7,657 nt of DNA from an uncultured bacterium (lineage in GTDB: Bacteria > Desulfobacterota > Binatia > HRBIN30). Numbering within the stretch: position 1 is the stretch's first letter; the number at the start of each line of letters is the position of its first letter. The notes below the pieces were generated by a model. It saw only the letters and a program-made list of their open reading frames with translations, was not told the DNA's origin and made no database searches. The stretch covers positions 1-7,657 of the forward strand of contig CALJUJ010000421.1 of the NCBI GenBank assembly GCA_937975525.1, given 5' to 3'. Positions 5,981 to 7,657 of this stretch are shown piece after piece. The position numbers and the translations under genes were made by a program.

Positions 5981-6577
5981 TCAGCGAGCCGCTGTCACGA
6001 GATTGATGAACTCCTGGCGAGTCTCCTGGTGACTGCGAAAGACGCCGAGCATGGCGCTCGTCGTCACGGCGGAATTTTGTTTCTCGACGCCGCGCATGCG
6101 CATGCACAAGTGCTCGCCGCGCAGCACCACGCCGACACCGAGCGGGTCGAGCTGATCCATCATCGTATTGGCGATCTGCGTCGTCATCCGCTCCTGGACC
6201 TGCAGCCGCCGCGAGAACACTTCGACCAGCCGGGCCATCTTGCTGATGCCGACGATGTGACGCTTCGGGATGTAGGCGATGTGCGCCGTGCCGAAGAAGG
6301 GAAGCAGGTGATGCTCGCACAGGGAAAAAAAGTCGATGTCCTTGCAGACGATCATCTCGGAGTAGTCCTCGACGAAAAGGGCTCCGTTGATGACCTCCTC
6401 CGGGCTCTCCGAATAGCCCTTCGTAAGGTAGCGGATCGCGCGTGCGAAGCGGTCGGGCGTTTTCGCCAAGCCTTCGCGTTGCGGGTCCTCGTCGATGGCC
6501 TCGAGCAGAGACGTCACCAGCGGCTGGATGGGATCGGATTCCATAGGCGGAGATTGTGGGGAGCGCTCGGCGGCCAT
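5981..6577 (-). CDS. folE: GTP cyclohydrolase I (FolE type I)
   Basis: FolE converts GTP to 7,8-dihydroneopterin triphosphate plus formate, the first step of tetrahydrofolate synthesis. The 198 residues show the family pattern: EDPQREGLAKTPDRFARA (30-47); SLCEHHLLPFFGTAHIAYIP (85-104), with zinc ligand Cys87 and His89/His90; the central KRHIVGISKMARLV (105-118); QVQERMT (126-132); and VLRGEHLCMRMRGVEK (151-166), with second zinc ligand Cys158. All expected metal and catalytic positions are present, so it is the canonical zinc enzyme. The start is uncertain: ATG at 6577 (used here) leaves 23 bases after the upstream gene, whereas ATG at 6544 gives a 187-residue protein beginning MESDPIQPL, closer to a typical N-terminus. 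Neither has a good Shine-Dalgarno. It is followed by the riboswitch region and is probably co-transcribed with the upstream phosphotransferase-like gene. Confidence 0.96.
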   Translation of the reverse strand: MAAERSPQSPPMESDPIQPLVTSLLEAIDEDPQREGLAKTPDRFARAIRYLTKGYSESPEEVINGALFVEDYSEMIVCKDIDFFSLCEHHLLPFFGTAHIAYIPKRHIVGISKMARLVEVFSRRLQVQERMTTQIANTMMDQLDPLGVGVVLRGEHLCMRMRGVEKQNSAVTTSAMLGVFRSHQETRQEFINLVTAAR

Positions 6578-6587
6578 GCAAGGCCGC
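6570..6587. repeat. Inverted repeat over the upstream folE start codon
   Basis: GCGGCC and GGCCGC are perfect 6-bp complements around a 6-base loop. In the minus-strand RNA the ATG at 6577-6575 sits at the edge of the loop and in the 3' arm, so the hairpin would cover that start. If translation begins at 6544, the hairpin lies in the leader instead. It may be chance in GC-rich DNA. Confidence 0.4.
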
Positions 6588-6600
6588 GCGGGAGCGCGGG

Positions 6601-7656
6601 CTAGCGGCCGCTGCGCTTCTCGACCGCCTTGACCCGCTGGTACTTGCGGTAGTCGTAGCCCGTGGCCATCGCCATGAGCATCGGCTCCATGCCGCCCTCC
6701 TGCTCGCGCCGGAGGATGCGCAGGCGATCGTAGAAGTCTTGGAATTCTTTGTTGATCTGGTCGCGTCCGTCAGGCCCCGCGGCGAAGAAGTCGCGCAGAC
6801 GACCGACGGCGAAGCGGAACGCGGAAAACCGTAGCTCGTTCGGAAACGCGTCCCACTCGGCGAGTGACAGCGTGCGCAGGCTCTCGTAGCCGGCGATCAA
6901 CGCCTCGAAACGCTTGAGAGCGTAGCGGTTGTTCTCGAAGCAGAGGAAGTTGACGCCGTTGGCCAGGTCGAAGATGAACTTGCCGCGCGACGCCGCCTCG
7001 AACTCCAGAACCGCGGTTACCTTGTCGCCCTTGAAGCGCAGGCGCGACGGGTACAGATCGCCGTGGATGATGCCCTTGGGGAGCTTTCCCTCGAGGTAGT
7101 GCTTGAGGTAGTCGAGCTCTTCGTCGAGGGTACGGATGATGCGCTTGAAATAGTGCGGCAGCTGCTCGCGCGCTTCGAGGTAGACGTCGGTGATGCGATC
7201 GAGCGCGAATCGACTGTCGACGCCCTTCTTGTAGCCCTTGCCGACCAGGTGCAGATCCGCCAGCGCGCGGCCCACGCCCTCCAACTGACCCGACGTAATC
7301 GCCTCGGGATCGACCGTGCGGCCGTCGATCTGCCGGTAGACCACCAGAAAAGTGCCCTCGATCTCGCGGTAATGTCGGCCACGCCGGTCGGCGAGAGGGC
7401 CGATGCACGGAAATCCGTGCTTGCGCAGAAACAGCAGCAGGTCGAGCTCGCGCTTGACCTCCATTTCGCTCTTCACGGAATCGAAGCGGGCGACGAACTT
7501 GCCCTTCGTGGTCTCGAGCAAGACCTCGGCAACGACGTCGTCGTCGGACAGCTCGCGCACGCTGTTGAGCTTCGGCAAACCGTACTCCGACGCGAGGTCG
7601 TTGAACTCCTTTTTCGAGATCTTGCCCGAAGCTGTTCTGCTGACCGGTAGCGTCAT
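6601..7656 (-). CDS. Aminoglycoside-phosphotransferase/homoserine-kinase (ThrB)-fold protein with altered active-site motifs
   Basis: This 351-residue protein has the APH/type II homoserine kinase fold. The best landmarks are LADLH (132-136), GIIHGDLYPSRLRF (195-208), VLEFEAASRG (216-225) and FDLANGVNFLCF (229-240); the last resembles the ThrB block YDLAxxxNxWCF. The catalytic Asp of HGD (Asp200) is kept, but the Asn normally five residues later (HGDxxxxN) is Arg205, and the Asp of the usual VIDF metal site is Glu218. Both metal-binding positions are thus changed, so it may be a weak or non-catalytic kinase homologue. The substrate cannot be named; I would not transfer the homoserine kinase name. 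The ATG at 7656 is one base from the window edge, so the true start could lie outside. It ends 23 bases before the folE ATG and is probably co-transcribed with it. The C-terminal tail is basic (RVKAVEKRSGR). Confidence 0.7.
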   Translation of the reverse strand: MTLPVSRTASGKISKKEFNDLASEYGLPKLNSVRELSDDDVVAEVLLETTKGKFVARFDSVKSEMEVKRELDLLLFLRKHGFPCIGPLADRRGRHYREIEGTFLVVYRQIDGRTVDPEAITSGQLEGVGRALADLHLVGKGYKKGVDSRFALDRITDVYLEAREQLPHYFKRIIRTLDEELDYLKHYLEGKLPKGIIHGDLYPSRLRFKGDKVTAVLEFEAASRGKFIFDLANGVNFLCFENNRYALKRFEALIAGYESLRTLSLAEWDAFPNELRFSAFRFAVGRLRDFFAAGPDGRDQINKEFQDFYDRLRILRREQEGGMEPMLMAMATGYDYRKYQRVKAVEKRSGR

Positions 7657-7657
7657 C

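Noticed and set aside
1..7657. CRISPR arrays, insertion sequences, tRNA or rRNA genes, phage or defence genes
   Set aside because: I found no repeat-spacer pattern, transposase, cloverleaf or rRNA-like sequence; apart from the adapter, the window is core metabolism and respiration.

Overview
GC-rich bacterial DNA in which every gene I can support lies on the minus strand, so transcription runs from high to low coordinates. Bases 1-54 are not biological: they are an Illumina P5/TruSeq adapter left on the contig end. The gene content fits a respiring, GC-rich bacterium of the broad deltaproteobacterial type (Desulfobacterota, Binatota, Acidobacteriota and similar lineages): alternative complex III subunits, a long ACT-domain SerA, and a class V aminotransferase in place of classical SerC. 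The phylum is inference only.

Layout in transcription order. (1) 7656-6601: a ThrB/APH-fold phosphotransferase-like protein whose metal-binding motifs are altered. (2) 6577-5981: folE, GTP cyclohydrolase I. (3) 5961-5812: a regulatory region with a candidate promoter, a ZTP (pfl, ZMP/ZTP-sensing) riboswitch aptamer and a strong intrinsic terminator that shares bases with the aptamer pseudoknot. (4) 5790-1759: a tightly coupled three-gene operon of class V aminotransferase (probable phosphoserine/serine-type transaminase), serA (phosphoglycerate dehydrogenase) and purA (adenylosuccinate synthetase). (5) 1758-1539: a spacer with a candidate terminator and a perfect inverted repeat. (6) 1538-55: the start of an alternative complex III operon, with actA (pentaheme cytochrome c) and the first quarter of actB, which runs into the adapter.

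Functional logic. ZTP riboswitches sense ZMP/ZTP, purine intermediates that accumulate when 10-formyl-tetrahydrofolate is short. Here the switch stands before serine synthesis genes (serine being the main one-carbon donor to folate) and before purA, and just after folE, the first step of folate synthesis. The region therefore looks like a folate, one-carbon and purine control point. This is the most interesting feature of the window.

The main oddity is an in-frame amber codon (TAG, 4304-4302) splitting an otherwise intact serA. A consensus or sequencing error is most likely, but a real mutation cannot be excluded from the sequence alone.
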